64,000 nt of DNA, from positions 1 to 64,000 of the forward strand of contig CAKVMD010000004.1 in assembly GCA_934771475.1 (NCBI GenBank), read 5' to 3'. This DNA comes from an uncultured Clostridia bacterium. Its GTDB lineage: Bacteria > Bacillota > Clostridia > Christensenellales > UBA1242. Below are positions 39,156 to 49,222 of this stretch, piece after piece. The stretch's first letter is position 1; each line of letters opens with the position of its first letter. Made by a program: the position numbers and the translations under genes. The notes beneath the pieces were generated by a model that was given only the letters and a program-made list of their open reading frames with translations, was not told the origin of the DNA and ran no database searches.

Positions 39156-42100
39156 TTATTCTCTTGAAGCGCCTTCTTCTGCTGCGCGCCCAGCGCCATC
39201 TCGTGCTTCTTCTGCTGGCGCTCTTTCGCTAGTGCGAACAGATTCTGTACTTGGGGCAGATTTTGCCTTTCCTTTGGCCAATTTTTGTTTACGAGCCATG
39301 TTTCCAAATATTTTACCTAATATTGAAAGACCTTTCTTGGCTTCTGGAACTGAAACTTCTTGTTTCTTCTTTTCTTGTTCAAGTTTACGCTTGCGCGCCT
39401 CTCTTTCTTTTCTCATTTCCTCTTGACGAGATTTGACATTTGCTTTGACTGCTTTCATGTTCTTTTGAAGGGCTTTCGACCTCTTTGCAAGCAGTTTTTT
39501 GCGTTTTGCCAAAGCTTTTTGTTTAGCTTTGCCAGTAAGAGTTGGGTCAATAGGAGGGATGTCGTCTTCTACCATTTCGCTGAAATAGTCATAAGAGAAG
39601 TACATCTGTCCAGCAAACATGCGGTCGCCCTCAATATCAAAAGAATCAAGTGGTAAAGGCAAATATTCAAGACTTTCGGCTTTGAGTTGGTCAATGCTTT
39701 GTTCAACCGCCTCCATTTCCTCAAACAGTTCTGAGGAAGGGGAGTCGTGAGAAATGTTTTCGAGCTGGTTAAGCCTGCTAACAAGAGCATAGTATTTAAA
39801 TAGGTTGTTAATTCCGTTTGCCTTTGCTTCTTCTGGAAGAGATTCTATTGCGGCAAATTGAGAATTGAATGCGTTTCCTGCAATGACACTTTCGCTACGC
39901 TTTTCTTCAATATCGTCAATTTCTTCTTGACTTGTTGCATTTTGAAGAGCGAGAAGATCGTTTTCTTTGTCGCTTAATCTCTTTTCTCCGCGACTTGCAA
40001 TATCAGTTAAGTTGTTTTTCGTTTCAAATATTGTAGCAATTTCTTTTGCTTTTGAAGAGCTTTCGCATTCAGAAATAAGTCTTTCAAAAGTTGCAGATGA
40101 AAGCCCAGAAATCGCTAAGAAGTCTTGGCTATCAACACCTTTTACAAATGAAAGTAACGCTTGTTGCATAACTCTCATGTCTGGATGCTCAATAAATTGA
40201 GAGTAAACGCTGTTAAATTCTTCTGCCTTTTTGCTGTAAAGTTCTTTTTGCTTTCTTAATTTAAGAAGTTCAAATCTTTCCTCTGCATTAGTATCGCTGT
40301 TGATAATTGCAGTTTCAAGTTCAGCAACAGTCTCTGTCTTAGATGACATAACAGTTTCAATGCGTTCTCTTATCTTTCCACTTGCTGGGCTTGCGCCTTC
40401 TTCGCTTGCAGGTGCAACATCACGAGAAGAAACAAATTTGTTGTAAATGTCATCAACATCACCGTGCTCAAAGTCGGTTGGCAGTTCCTTTACTTTTTCA
40501 AGGTACTCTACGCCAAAAGTATCTCTAACAAAATCGGCGTGTGCTGGGTCCATTAAGTACTTGACTGCCGAAACCATTTCTTCACGGCTGATTGCAGTTT
40601 CTTTTTCAATGATAGATAAAAATTCATTTGCGCTCACAATATAGTTCGCTGCATTAATTGTCAATGCTTCATGTTTTGTTACAAGGCTGTCAAGTTCACC
40701 TTTTGTTTTGGTAGATACAAGACCAGATTTGGCTTCAACTCTGTGAGCAAAGTCGGCATAAACTTGTCCACCTCTTATCTCTGCAAGTTGTCGCGTTGCA
40801 TTTTCCTTTGCTTCTGGGTTTGTCAAAACGCCTTCAAGCATTTCTGGATAAATTCCAAGTTTGGCAATTACTGTTTGATATTCAGGGGAGTTAATAAGAG
40901 AAGAAAGTTCGACATAATTTGAGGTTGAAAGTCCCTCTGCTGAAATCTTCTCGCAAATGCTATCAAAACTAGATTTAAATGCCATTTCAGTCTTTGCTTC
41001 TTGAAGGGTAAGTCTGTCTTTTGCTTCTTGTCTTTCAAAAGTTACAACTGATTTTTTGAGTTTGAGCGATTTAATGTTTCTGCGGTCAGCGCGGAATTGT
41101 TTTTGTGTTTCAGCATTGTCGATGCCGAGTTCTTCAAATAGGGCAGTTGTTAAACCGCTGTTTGAAAGGTTGCCTTGCTCGCGGAGAATCTTTTCAAAGG
41201 ATGCAAGAACAGTATCTCGGTCAATCTTTTGAGTAGAAGCAATCCAATCAATGACTGTTTCATATTTCTCTTGTGCACCATTCAAGCGGGCGCATTTATC
41301 AACAAGAGCATCTCGAAGAACATCACCATTAAGCGCTCTTATTCCAGCAAATCTGTCTTCTTGTGGAAGCATTTGTCGGCGAGTTCTCTCACTTTCTTGT
41401 TCACGCATTTCGGCAATGCGGTCGTTTGCTAATTCAAGATTGATTTTTCCTTCGCTTGTTTGAGATTCAACAAATCTTTGGTAGGTAAGACCGCTTACAT
41501 TTATTACCTTTTGACCGGTAATCTGAGCCAATACTTCGCATTTATCTTGTGCAGATTGGCTTGCTCTTTCATCTAACGCTCTATAAATTTCCTCTTGTTC
41601 CTCAGGTGGAAGCGTTGCAAGGTAAGCGTTAAATTTTCTATTAAATTCATGTTCTTGCTCTGAGGCTGAACATTCAGCAGGGGAGTAAGAAGTTTTTCCA
41701 TGTTCTTCGCCCATGGCTGAGTCATAAGCATTTGCAATTCTGACATCTGTAAGGCGACCGCTCATTGCAACATCAATAAGTGTTGAAACATTTGCATATA
41801 ACGATGCCTTTTCACCGATTGTTGCCTCTTCTTCTCGGCTTCCAGTTACAAGGCTAGTAAGAGCAGTTCTTCTTTTCTCTGCGATGATTTTAGCTTTTGC
41901 AACTATTGCAAGGTCATCATCAGACATACGAAGTGGAGAAGTTTTAAGTTCTTCCATTTTAGTTGCAACTTCCTCTGCGGTTATAGTGCTATCAAGGTCT
42001 GATATGGTTTTCGCAACTTCAAGAAGAACATTTGTTTGGTTTAGGCTTTCTTGACTTACAATTAAGTTTGCGTATTGAGATGCACTAACAACTCCTTTGC

Positions 42101-45100
42101 TTCTTTCCCTAGATGCAAGTATCTCGGCTGAGTTTCTAAGTTTCAACTTCGGTTTGCTTCTTCTTACAACATACTCACTTCCTGTACGCTTTTCACGCAT
42201 GATTAAGTATTCTCTGTCAAACGCGTCTATTTCACTCTGTGCGATTGCTCTGGCAACAGCAAAGACTGATTTTGAAGCATGGAAATTTGTGTCAGACGCT
42301 TTTGGAAGTATAGATGTAGCCAAGCCAGATTCGGTTATGTCTGCAATCTTTGTCTCTATCTTATCGCTAACCATTGTTCTAGTTAGATTGTCTACTGCTC
42401 CTTCAAAGCTAGATGAAGAAACTGCTTGTTTTACTGCGTCAAGTATTGCGCGTTCATCTCCGTCAAGTGCGCTCTCATCCACGCCATGAACAAACCCGTA
42501 AAGGTCGCCTTCCTGTTCTGTTAAGTTGTAGTTGTAAACGCCTCGCGTGTATATTGAAAGCATTTGTCCAAGAGGTGCTCTTTCAATGCCTTCTCCTGCT
42601 GACATAACCTCAGTATAAGCGCGAGCAGATTCAAGTTGTTTAACATTTTCATCATGTTCGCGAGCAACCGCTGTGATAGTGTCATCGAGTGCATAAGAAA
42701 TTCTCTTTTGAGCATTGTCGAGAATTGCAATAACTTGCTCTCTATTTTCCTCACCAACATTTTGAAGCGCTTTTTCAATAACGACAGCTACTTTCTCAGG
42801 GTGGCGGGACATTTCATAAGCAATAACATCACTATATCTTTCAAAGAATTTTATTTGCTCTTCACCGCTTAAAGATTTTGTTGCGCGTGCAATTCTTGCA
42901 GTTCCGCGCTTTTCATCAGCAAAGTATTCTCTTTGGCGTTCAAGGGTCTCTTGCATTGTTTGTTGTGCGGTGTTTACTGCTTGCAATGAATTTCTAAGAT
43001 TACCCAGAGACGCATTGTTTTCAAATATAGCGCTAAATTCTTTTCTCTTTTCTTCTGGAACTGCGGTAAAGTTAGCAGAGAAGAAGTTGTCTATAAGTTG
43101 AGCACGAACCTCTGGGTCAGAAGTACCCGCGATTGCATCCATTTGTTCCACAAGCCCAGTTCTATAAGATAAAGCCCCAAGATTGTCTGCGTCTGCAAGA
43201 TGCTCTAAATCCATTATCGCGTCATCATCACCATAAGTAGGGCATCGCATTCCATATTCATCACACAGCGTTTTGAAAAGTTCGGCTGTGGTGTCAGTAT
43301 CACCGATTTCTGAATCGCAAAGTTCTCTCAAACCGTCTCCGGCACCAATCGCGCCTCTCTCTGCTTCGTCGTAAGTTCTGTCAAGTTCAGCAATGCGTTC
43401 GCTGTCTCTTTCAAGTTCTCTTTCAGCTTTTTCAGCCTTGGCTATTTTGGGTTTAACGCTACTAAAAACGCTGTATTTAAATAAGTCTGAGTATGCGTTT
43501 GTAAATCCGCCACCTATTGTTGCAATAAGTCCAACTACAACAAGCCATGGCGCAAATACAGCACCGACCAATGTTGCAAAAAGTCCAAGTCCCATAGCAA
43601 TGGTGCTTAGGGTTTCAGCCCTTTTCTTGTGGTCTACCTTTCTTTCTATTGGTTTGCTTGGTTCAGGTTTGCTTTCCGCTGGCTTCTTTCCTTCTGGCTT
43701 CTTTTCCTCGGGTTTCTTTCCTGCTGATGATGCCACTTCGGCTCCTCCCGATACTGGTCGAGAACTTCCCTCTCCGCTAGTAGGGGTTCCTGCGCCAGTA
43801 GCGCCAGCCTCTTCGGACGCTTTATCACCGCGTGAAACGGCCATTTCTTTAATAATGCCAACATAATCTACACGGTCGGCCTTTGGCACTTTGCCATTCC
43901 AGTCGGAAATCTTTTGAAGAAAATCAGTGTTTGACCTAGCGTCATAAATAAAGTCATCAAAAGTAAGTGGGGTTTCAGGAGCATCAAGGCTTACTACATT
44001 TCTGTCAAGAAGATTTACTACATAAGACCTTTTTACGCCTCCATTTTCAAGTGTTACAACTAGTTCACTTGGTTCGCTTGTAGGGGGAACGCTATCTTCT
44101 GCGCTCTCGTGATGTGGAACAGGGCGTTCAGGTACAACCTCTTCCGCAACCTCATGTCTTGGGTCAGCTTCGTCCGCTGGCTCTACGCCTCTAACTTCTT
44201 CTGTTCTAGGCTCTTCCTCACGAGTTTTTTCATCTGAAACAGGTGCTTCACGCCTAACCTTGGATGGGTCTGCTTCGCGAGGGGGCTCGGTAGGCATTTT
44301 GCCAAAAGCTTCATTTAACAAGCGTTCGTATTCTTCTTTTGAAATATCTGTAATTGTAGCATTGTCGTCCGCAAGCAATCTATAAGTATCATTAATTTTA
44401 TCTACTAAAATGGTTTTGTCGCCAATCTTTTTTATTGCAATCTCTGCTGGTGAAACCCTATAATCACCTTTTTCTATGAGCGAAGCAAAGTCCTTATAAT
44501 TTTGCCAAGAGATTTTGCCATCAGTAACCGTGAAAATTCTTCCAAAAGTTTGGTTGACGCAGTAAGGTATTGGGCTTCCAGTGAATACTACAACTTGGAA
44601 AGATATTTCTCTTTCTGCGCTTTCTATCGAGCCCTTTCCGCTTACTCTTTGAGATAAAGGCTTATACGCAAATTGATATTGTGTCCACTTTCTCGCATCT
44701 TCTGGGATAGGTGAAAGTTGACTAGGCAAGGCAAAGGCTTTATTTGAAGAGGTTTCGCCTTGTTTGTAAGGAAGAGCGTAACCAGCAAATAGTTTTAAAA
44801 TATCTTCGCATCCCTTTGTTTCTACCGGAACATTTGCGTCAGGCGCCATTATGCCAAGTGGAACTTTCAAATAAGAAACATCTCCAACTCTTTCAATCGC
44901 AAGAGAAACATTTCCTCTTTCGTCTCTCGCAAAGTGGTGAGATGTTGCTCTTTCTATTTTTCCTTTGTTGTATAAGAAAAGGTCATTTTTTTGCCCGAAG
45001 AAAACGATAGGTTCGCGCATAGTGTCGGTTTTTACTTTAAAGAGTCTTACATCGCCCAAACTTACAGTTTCATTGTCTGGGATTTGGCTTGCGTACATAC

Positions 45101-45665
45101 CCAAAAGGTAAGGAGGACATTTTTCGCCTCTTCCAAAAATCACAGGAGTGTGGAAGAAGTGGCTGTCATGCCCAGTGCGTTCAAACATACCCTCAACCAC
45201 GCTTGCAGAAAGGCTCATGTCAAAGCAGTAACCTTTGCTTACTGTTGAAGTAGTGTAGGTTTTGCCTTCATAAGTTACCGTAACAGAAGTTGGGGCAATT
45301 TTTACCTGTCCTTCTTTTCCGTCCCCAAAAGAAACCGAAACAATCAGTTCATCTTCCAGTCCCGCGCCGAGGCTGATAGGAGGTAAAACTGGATGTTCAA
45401 GAATTTCAATCTTTTTGTCTGCAAATGGTAAAGAGCCCTCACCAGCAAAGAGAGTGCTAGAAAGGTTTAAAAAGTATTTTCCTTCGTTTCTTTCTACTAG
45501 TGCAACGCAAGAGCCATCATTTTGACTTGTTACTCTTATGAGTTCTCCGTTCTCGGTAGGTGCAGTCATTGTAACCGTTTGGTTTAAAGCGGTTTTCTTG
45601 CCATCTTCACCAATTCTTGTAATTCTGTGAGAAATTGTTTGATTTTTAAAAGTATCTAAACTCAT
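39156..45665 (-). CDS. Giant protein of unknown function, 2169 aa
   Basis: No signal peptide; starts MSLDTFKNQTISHRITRIGEDG. Residues 1-450 are beta-rich. About 455-532 is a Pro/Glu/Arg/Asp low-complexity stretch, then a short globular piece. About 612-675 is a Gly/Ser then Lys/Pro/Glu linker (EEKKPEGKKPAESKPEPSKP). About 685-735 is a two-helix hydrophobic segment (STIAMGLGLFATLVGAVF then PWLVVVGLIATIGGG), the only membrane candidate. Residues 740-2050 are long charged helices rich in Glu, Ala and Ser, suggesting an extended coiled or spectrin-like structure. The end is strongly basic (QKALAKRKKLLAKRSKALQK) then Ala/Glu-rich. The topology suggests a membrane-anchored cytosolic scaffold. GC content looks higher than in flanking genes. 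No homologous family recognised. A good promoter is upstream and divergent from secA. Confidence 0.7.
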   Translation of the reverse strand: MSLDTFKNQTISHRITRIGEDGKKTALNQTVTMTAPTENGELIRVTSQNDGSCVALVERNEGKYFLNLSSTLFAGEGSLPFADKKIEILEHPVLPPISLGAGLEDELIVSVSFGDGKEGQVKIAPTSVTVTYEGKTYTTSTVSKGYCFDMSLSASVVEGMFERTGHDSHFFHTPVIFGRGEKCPPYLLGMYASQIPDNETVSLGDVRLFKVKTDTMREPIVFFGQKNDLFLYNKGKIERATSHHFARDERGNVSLAIERVGDVSYLKVPLGIMAPDANVPVETKGCEDILKLFAGYALPYKQGETSSNKAFALPSQLSPIPEDARKWTQYQFAYKPLSQRVSGKGSIESAEREISFQVVVFTGSPIPYCVNQTFGRIFTVTDGKISWQNYKDFASLIEKGDYRVSPAEIAIKKIGDKTILVDKINDTYRLLADDNATITDISKEEYERLLNEAFGKMPTEPPREADPSKVRREAPVSDEKTREEEPRTEEVRGVEPADEADPRHEVAEEVVPERPVPHHESAEDSVPPTSEPSELVVTLENGGVKRSYVVNLLDRNVVSLDAPETPLTFDDFIYDARSNTDFLQKISDWNGKVPKADRVDYVGIIKEMAVSRGDKASEEAGATGAGTPTSGEGSSRPVSGGAEVASSAGKKPEEKKPEGKKPAESKPEPSKPIERKVDHKKRAETLSTIAMGLGLFATLVGAVFAPWLVVVGLIATIGGGFTNAYSDLFKYSVFSSVKPKIAKAEKAERELERDSERIAELDRTYDEAERGAIGAGDGLRELCDSEIGDTDTTAELFKTLCDEYGMRCPTYGDDDAIMDLEHLADADNLGALSYRTGLVEQMDAIAGTSDPEVRAQLIDNFFSANFTAVPEEKRKEFSAIFENNASLGNLRNSLQAVNTAQQTMQETLERQREYFADEKRGTARIARATKSLSGEEQIKFFERYSDVIAYEMSRHPEKVAVVIEKALQNVGEENREQVIAILDNAQKRISYALDDTITAVAREHDENVKQLESARAYTEVMSAGEGIERAPLGQMLSIYTRGVYNYNLTEQEGDLYGFVHGVDESALDGDERAILDAVKQAVSSSSFEGAVDNLTRTMVSDKIETKIADITESGLATSILPKASDTNFHASKSVFAVARAIAQSEIDAFDREYLIMREKRTGSEYVVRRSKPKLKLRNSAEILASRERSKGVVSASQYANLIVSQESLNQTNVLLEVAKTISDLDSTITAEEVATKMEELKTSPLRMSDDDLAIVAKAKIIAEKRRTALTSLVTGSREEEATIGEKASLYANVSTLIDVAMSGRLTDVRIANAYDSAMGEEHGKTSYSPAECSASEQEHEFNRKFNAYLATLPPEEQEEIYRALDERASQSAQDKCEVLAQITGQKVINVSGLTYQRFVESQTSEGKINLELANDRIAEMREQESERTRRQMLPQEDRFAGIRALNGDVLRDALVDKCARLNGAQEKYETVIDWIASTQKIDRDTVLASFEKILREQGNLSNSGLTTALFEELGIDNAETQKQFRADRRNIKSLKLKKSVVTFERQEAKDRLTLQEAKTEMAFKSSFDSICEKISAEGLSTSNYVELSSLINSPEYQTVIAKLGIYPEMLEGVLTNPEAKENATRQLAEIRGGQVYADFAHRVEAKSGLVSTKTKGELDSLVTKHEALTINAANYIVSANEFLSIIEKETAISREEMVSAVKYLMDPAHADFVRDTFGVEYLEKVKELPTDFEHGDVDDIYNKFVSSRDVAPASEEGASPASGKIRERIETVMSSKTETVAELETAIINSDTNAEERFELLKLRKQKELYSKKAEEFNSVYSQFIEHPDMRVMQQALLSFVKGVDSQDFLAISGLSSATFERLISECESSSKAKEIATIFETKNNLTDIASRGEKRLSDKENDLLALQNATSQEEIDDIEEKRSESVIAGNAFNSQFAAIESLPEEAKANGINNLFKYYALVSRLNQLENISHDSPSSELFEEMEAVEQSIDQLKAESLEYLPLPLDSFDIEGDRMFAGQMYFSYDYFSEMVEDDIPPIDPTLTGKAKQKALAKRKKLLAKRSKALQKNMKAVKANVKSRQEEMRKEREARKRKLEQEKKKQEVSVPEAKKGLSILGKIFGNMARKQKLAKGKAKSAPSTESVRTSERAPAEEARDGAGRAAEEGASRE

Positions 45666-45698
45666 TTTTGCCTTCCTTATTTGAGTAATATTATCTAT

Positions 45699-45727
45699 AT
45701 AATAACACTATATCATATTATTGTCAA
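45699..45727 (-). promoter_or_regulatory. Promoter of the giant protein gene
   Basis: Minus-strand TTGACA, 17-bp spacer, TATTAT, about 35 bp upstream of the start codon. Confidence 0.75.
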
Positions 45728-45916
45728 GTTATGGCTTAAATTTCTTTGCATTTAATTGCCCTAGCGAGGGGAGAAAATTAAATTTATTTTCTAGCCGAAA
45801 AAAATGAAATATCATCATTTTTTAACCAAAAATTTAATCTTTGGCGGTCAAAAATTGCAAATTTGCTCGAAATTGCCACAAAAGTTTGATTTTAGAGTGT
45901 TTGACGCTTAAATTGT

Positions 45917-45944
45917 TTGACTTTTTTGATAATTTTGTTAAAAT
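45917..45944 (+). promoter_or_regulatory. secA promoter
   Basis: TTGACT and TAAAAT with a 16-bp spacer (17 if read as TTTGAC), 33 bp upstream of the start codon. Confidence 0.6.
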
Positions 45945-45977
45945 ACTTAAACGGACTAGTATGTTTAAGGAGAAAAA

Positions 45978-48710
45978 ATGGGACTTTTTGGAAATGAAAA
46001 TAAATCACAAGTAAAAAAACTTAAAAAGATTGCCGACAAGGTTATAGCACTTGAAGATAAATATGCTTCGTATACAAACGAGCAACTTCGTGCTTGTACT
46101 GATGAATTTAGAAATAGATACAAAGCGGGAGAAAGCCTCAACGACCTTTTGCCAGAGGCGTTTGCTGTGGTAAGAGAATCAGCATGGCGCGTTCTTAAAA
46201 TGAAACACTTTTATGTGCAAGTGCTTGGCGGAATTGCTCTTCATCAAGGAAGAATTGCTGAAATGGCGACTGGTGAAGGTAAAACCTTAGTTGCAACTCT
46301 TCCTGCATACCTTAACGCAATTTCTGGAAAGGGCGTTCATGTTGTAACAGTCAATGAATACCTTGCAAAGCGTGATGCCGAGTGGATGGGTAAGGTTTAT
46401 AAATTCCTTGGACTGACTGTTGGAGTTACTCTTACTGGGCAAAGCGATGAAGATAAGAAAAAAGCCTATCTTGCTGATATTACTTACTGCACAAATAATG
46501 AACTTGGTTTTGACTACCTTAGAGACAATATGGCAAGAAGCAAAGAGGCGAGAGTTCAACGCGGGCTAAATTTTGCCATTGTCGATGAAGTGGACTCAAT
46601 CTTAATTGATGAAGCAAGAACACCTCTTATTATCAGCGGAAGAGGGGGCAAATCTAGCGAGGGCTATGTTGTTGCTCAAAGATTTGTTAAAACTTTAAAT
46701 AAAGACACAGATGTTGATATTGATATAAAAACAAAACAAATTCGCATGACAGACAAAGGTATTTCAAAAGCGGAGGCATTCTATAACGTTGAAAACCTTT
46801 CTGATATGGCAAACCTTGAAACAAACCATTATATCAACAACGCTCTTCGTGCAAACTTTATCATGCACCGCGATGAAAATTATATCGTAAAAGATGGCGA
46901 AGTTATAATCGTTGATGAGTTTACTGGTCGTCTTTCGCCGGGAAGAAGATTCTCTTCTGGACTTCATCAAGCGATTGAAGCAAAAGAAGGGGTGGACATT
47001 AAGGATGAAAACCAAACATTTGCTACAATAACCTTCCAAAACTTCTTCCGTTTGTATTCTAAACTTTCTGGTATGACTGGTACTGCAAAGACAGAAGAGG
47101 GTGAATTTAGAACTATTTACAGCCTTGATGTTGTTACAATTCCATCAAACCTTCCAAAACAGAGAGTTGACTATCCTGACATCATGTATGTTACAGAAAA
47201 TGGTAAAATTCCAGCCATAATTGAAGACATTAAAGAGTGTCAAGAAAAGGGACAACCTGTCCTTGTTGGAACAATCAACATCGACAAGAGTGAAATGATT
47301 TCAGAGCATCTTAAACGCGCAGGAATTAAGCACCAAGTTTTGAACGCTAAAAACCACGAAAAAGAAAGTGAAATTGTGGCTCAGGCGGGAAGAAAAGGTG
47401 CGGTTACTATTGCGACAAATATGGCGGGAAGAGGTACCGATATTTTGCTTGGCGGAAACCCAGAATTTATGGCTACAAAAGCAATGAGAGATGAGGGATT
47501 TAGCGATGAAGAAATCTCTTATGCAACCGCTTTCAACTTTGTTGATGATGAAAATTTAAACAAGGCAAGAGACCGTTATACCGAACTTTATGATAGTTAT
47601 AAAAAAATAACTGACGCCGAGAAACAAGAGGTTAAAACACTTGGTGGATTGCATATTATAGGAACCGAGCGCCACGAGTCAAGGCGTATTGATAACCAGC
47701 TTCGCGGGCGTGCTGGAAGACAGGGCGACCCAGGGTCAAGCGTGTTCTATCTTTCGCTTGATGACGACCTTTTTAGACGCTTTGCAACAGATAGACTTCG
47801 TAAGGTTTTTGCATTTTTTAGAATTGACGATTCTACCCCAATTCAGATGAAGATTATTGCTCGTCAAGTGGAAGCGAGCCAACGCAAAATTGAACTTCAA
47901 AACTTTGGTATGAGAAAGAGCGTTTTGCAGTTTGACGATGTTATGAACAAGCAAAGAGAAATCATTTATGCAGAGCGTAATGAGGTGCTTGATGGCAAGC
48001 CTGTTCACGACCAAATTGAGAGAATGATTCCAGAGGTTGTAACGCGCGTTTGCAATAAAGTTATCAGTGATGATAAGCCATTCTATGAATGGGATTTACA
48101 GGCGCTTAATAAGGTGCTTGAAAACGGAATTTTAGAGCGCGGGAGCAACACAATCACAGAGGAGTTTGTTGATGGTTGCGATGCAAACGAGGTTATCGAA
48201 AAAATCATCAAAATTGTCGATGAGAAATATGCACAAAAACAAAAAGAAGTTGAGTCTTATGGCGTAAACTTTGAAGATATTGAAAGAAATATTCTTCTTC
48301 GTATGGTAGATGTTAACTGGATGAGTCAAATCGAAGATATGCAAATCATGAAAGACGAAATCTTGTCAAGACAATATGGTCAACAAGACCCAGTCCTTGC
48401 TTATAAAAAGGAGGGTTTTGCAATGTTCGATGCCATGGTTGACAGAATTAAAGAGACCACTTGCAAATTCCTTTTAAGTGCTAGAATTCAAGGCGAACCA
48501 GCCCAGCCAGCGCCAGAGCCTGTAAAGGTTGTTTTCACTGGCAAGGAACTTACAAAAGAAGAGAGAGAAGCGCAAAAGAAAAGCAAAAATCTTATTGTGC
48601 AAAAAACGGTTTCAATAGGCAAATCAAAGGCGGGCAGAAATGACCCTTGTCCATGTGGAAGTGGTAAAAAATACAAAAATTGTTGTTGGACAGCCGACCA
48701 CATGGAGTAG
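45978..48710 (+). CDS. secA: Preprotein translocase ATPase SecA
   Basis: Motor of Sec-dependent export. Walker A MATGEGKTL (96-104), the DEAD-like VDEVDSILIDEARTPLI, the preprotein crosslinking domain, and NBD2 signature ATNMAGRGTDILLGG with HESRRIDNQLRGRAGRQGD are intact. The helical scaffold precedes a C-terminal SEC-C zinc motif RNDPCPCGSGKKYKNCC (C891, C893, C902, C903) that binds SecB-like partners or lipid. Complete at 910 residues. AAGGAG sets the start. A 12-bp hairpin straddles the stop codon (48684-48722) but lacks a U-run. Confidence 0.97.
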   Translation: MGLFGNENKSQVKKLKKIADKVIALEDKYASYTNEQLRACTDEFRNRYKAGESLNDLLPEAFAVVRESAWRVLKMKHFYVQVLGGIALHQGRIAEMATGEGKTLVATLPAYLNAISGKGVHVVTVNEYLAKRDAEWMGKVYKFLGLTVGVTLTGQSDEDKKKAYLADITYCTNNELGFDYLRDNMARSKEARVQRGLNFAIVDEVDSILIDEARTPLIISGRGGKSSEGYVVAQRFVKTLNKDTDVDIDIKTKQIRMTDKGISKAEAFYNVENLSDMANLETNHYINNALRANFIMHRDENYIVKDGEVIIVDEFTGRLSPGRRFSSGLHQAIEAKEGVDIKDENQTFATITFQNFFRLYSKLSGMTGTAKTEEGEFRTIYSLDVVTIPSNLPKQRVDYPDIMYVTENGKIPAIIEDIKECQEKGQPVLVGTINIDKSEMISEHLKRAGIKHQVLNAKNHEKESEIVAQAGRKGAVTIATNMAGRGTDILLGGNPEFMATKAMRDEGFSDEEISYATAFNFVDDENLNKARDRYTELYDSYKKITDAEKQEVKTLGGLHIIGTERHESRRIDNQLRGRAGRQGDPGSSVFYLSLDDDLFRRFATDRLRKVFAFFRIDDSTPIQMKIIARQVEASQRKIELQNFGMRKSVLQFDDVMNKQREIIYAERNEVLDGKPVHDQIERMIPEVVTRVCNKVISDDKPFYEWDLQALNKVLENGILERGSNTITEEFVDGCDANEVIEKIIKIVDEKYAQKQKEVESYGVNFEDIERNILLRMVDVNWMSQIEDMQIMKDEILSRQYGQQDPVLAYKKEGFAMFDAMVDRIKETTCKFLLSARIQGEPAQPAPEPVKVVFTGKELTKEEREAQKKSKNLIVQKTVSIGKSKAGRNDPCPCGSGKKYKNCCWTADHME

Positions 48711-48794
48711 GCTGTCAACAAAAAATTCAAAAATTTTATTCAATCGTTTTGTAAAAGTAAACTTTTATGCTATTCTATCTATGAGGAGCAAACC

Positions 48795-49082
48795 ATGAAG
48801 CGTTATACTTACCCTGCAATTTTTGTTAAAGATGAAGATAAAAACGAATTTAATGTTCTTTTCCCAGACCTTGAAATAGTTACAGACGGCAGGTTTGTTG
48901 AGGAGGCTTACCTTTATGCAAAGGCAAGTTTGAAAGAATATTTCCTTTATGCCGAAAAATTTAACCTTGACTACAATTTTCCATCATCTTTTGACAGCGT
49001 AAGAAAGGTTGCAAACAAAGATGAGTTTGTGCTTCTTGTGGACACCGAAATTGACGAAAAGGAACTTGTTTGTCGAGACTAG
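48795..49082 (+). CDS. HicB-like domain protein
   Basis: A 95-residue protein whose first two thirds match the partial RNase-H fold of HicB antitoxins (YPAIFVKDEDKNEFNVLFPDLEIVTDGRFVEEAYLYAKASLKEYF). Typical HicB antitoxins carry a C-terminal HTH or RHH DNA-binding domain; here the end is a short strand-rich tail (DEFVLLVDTEIDEKELVC) instead. No HicA toxin lies next to it, so it is a solitary member, as often seen in Clostridia. AGGAG sets the start. It sits between secA and the rpmG operon. Confidence 0.8.
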   Translation: MKRYTYPAIFVKDEDKNEFNVLFPDLEIVTDGRFVEEAYLYAKASLKEYFLYAEKFNLDYNFPSSFDSVRKVANKDEFVLLVDTEIDEKELVCRD

Positions 49083-49141
49083 GTAAAACCCGATAATTCG
49101 GGTAAATTTTCAAAAAAAATGTGAAAAACATAAAGTTTTTG

Positions 49142-49170
49142 TTGACAATAAATTATAAACATGTTATTAT
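49142..49170 (+). promoter_or_regulatory. Promoter of the rpmG-secE-nusG operon
   Basis: TTGACA, 17-bp spacer, TATTAT. Confidence 0.85.
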
Positions 49171-49172
49171 AG

Positions 49173-49207
49173 GCTAACACTTCGAACGAATGAGGTGTTA
49201 GTTTTTT
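49173..49207 (+). terminator. Terminator-like hairpin in the rpmG leader
   Basis: CTAACAC/GTGTTAG with an inner TTCG/CGAA stem, followed by T6, occupying the first 30 nt of the transcript, just before the rpmG RBS. Acts as an attenuator or a 5'-protecting hairpin. Confidence 0.65.
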
Positions 49208-49222
49208 GTTAGGAGAAAGAAA

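Larger units (their letters stand above)
45666..45977. other. Divergent promoter region between giant gene and secA
   Basis: Three hundred and twelve bases with the two opposed promoters listed separately and about 170 bp between them. I see no further gene or hairpin of note. Confidence 0.6.
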
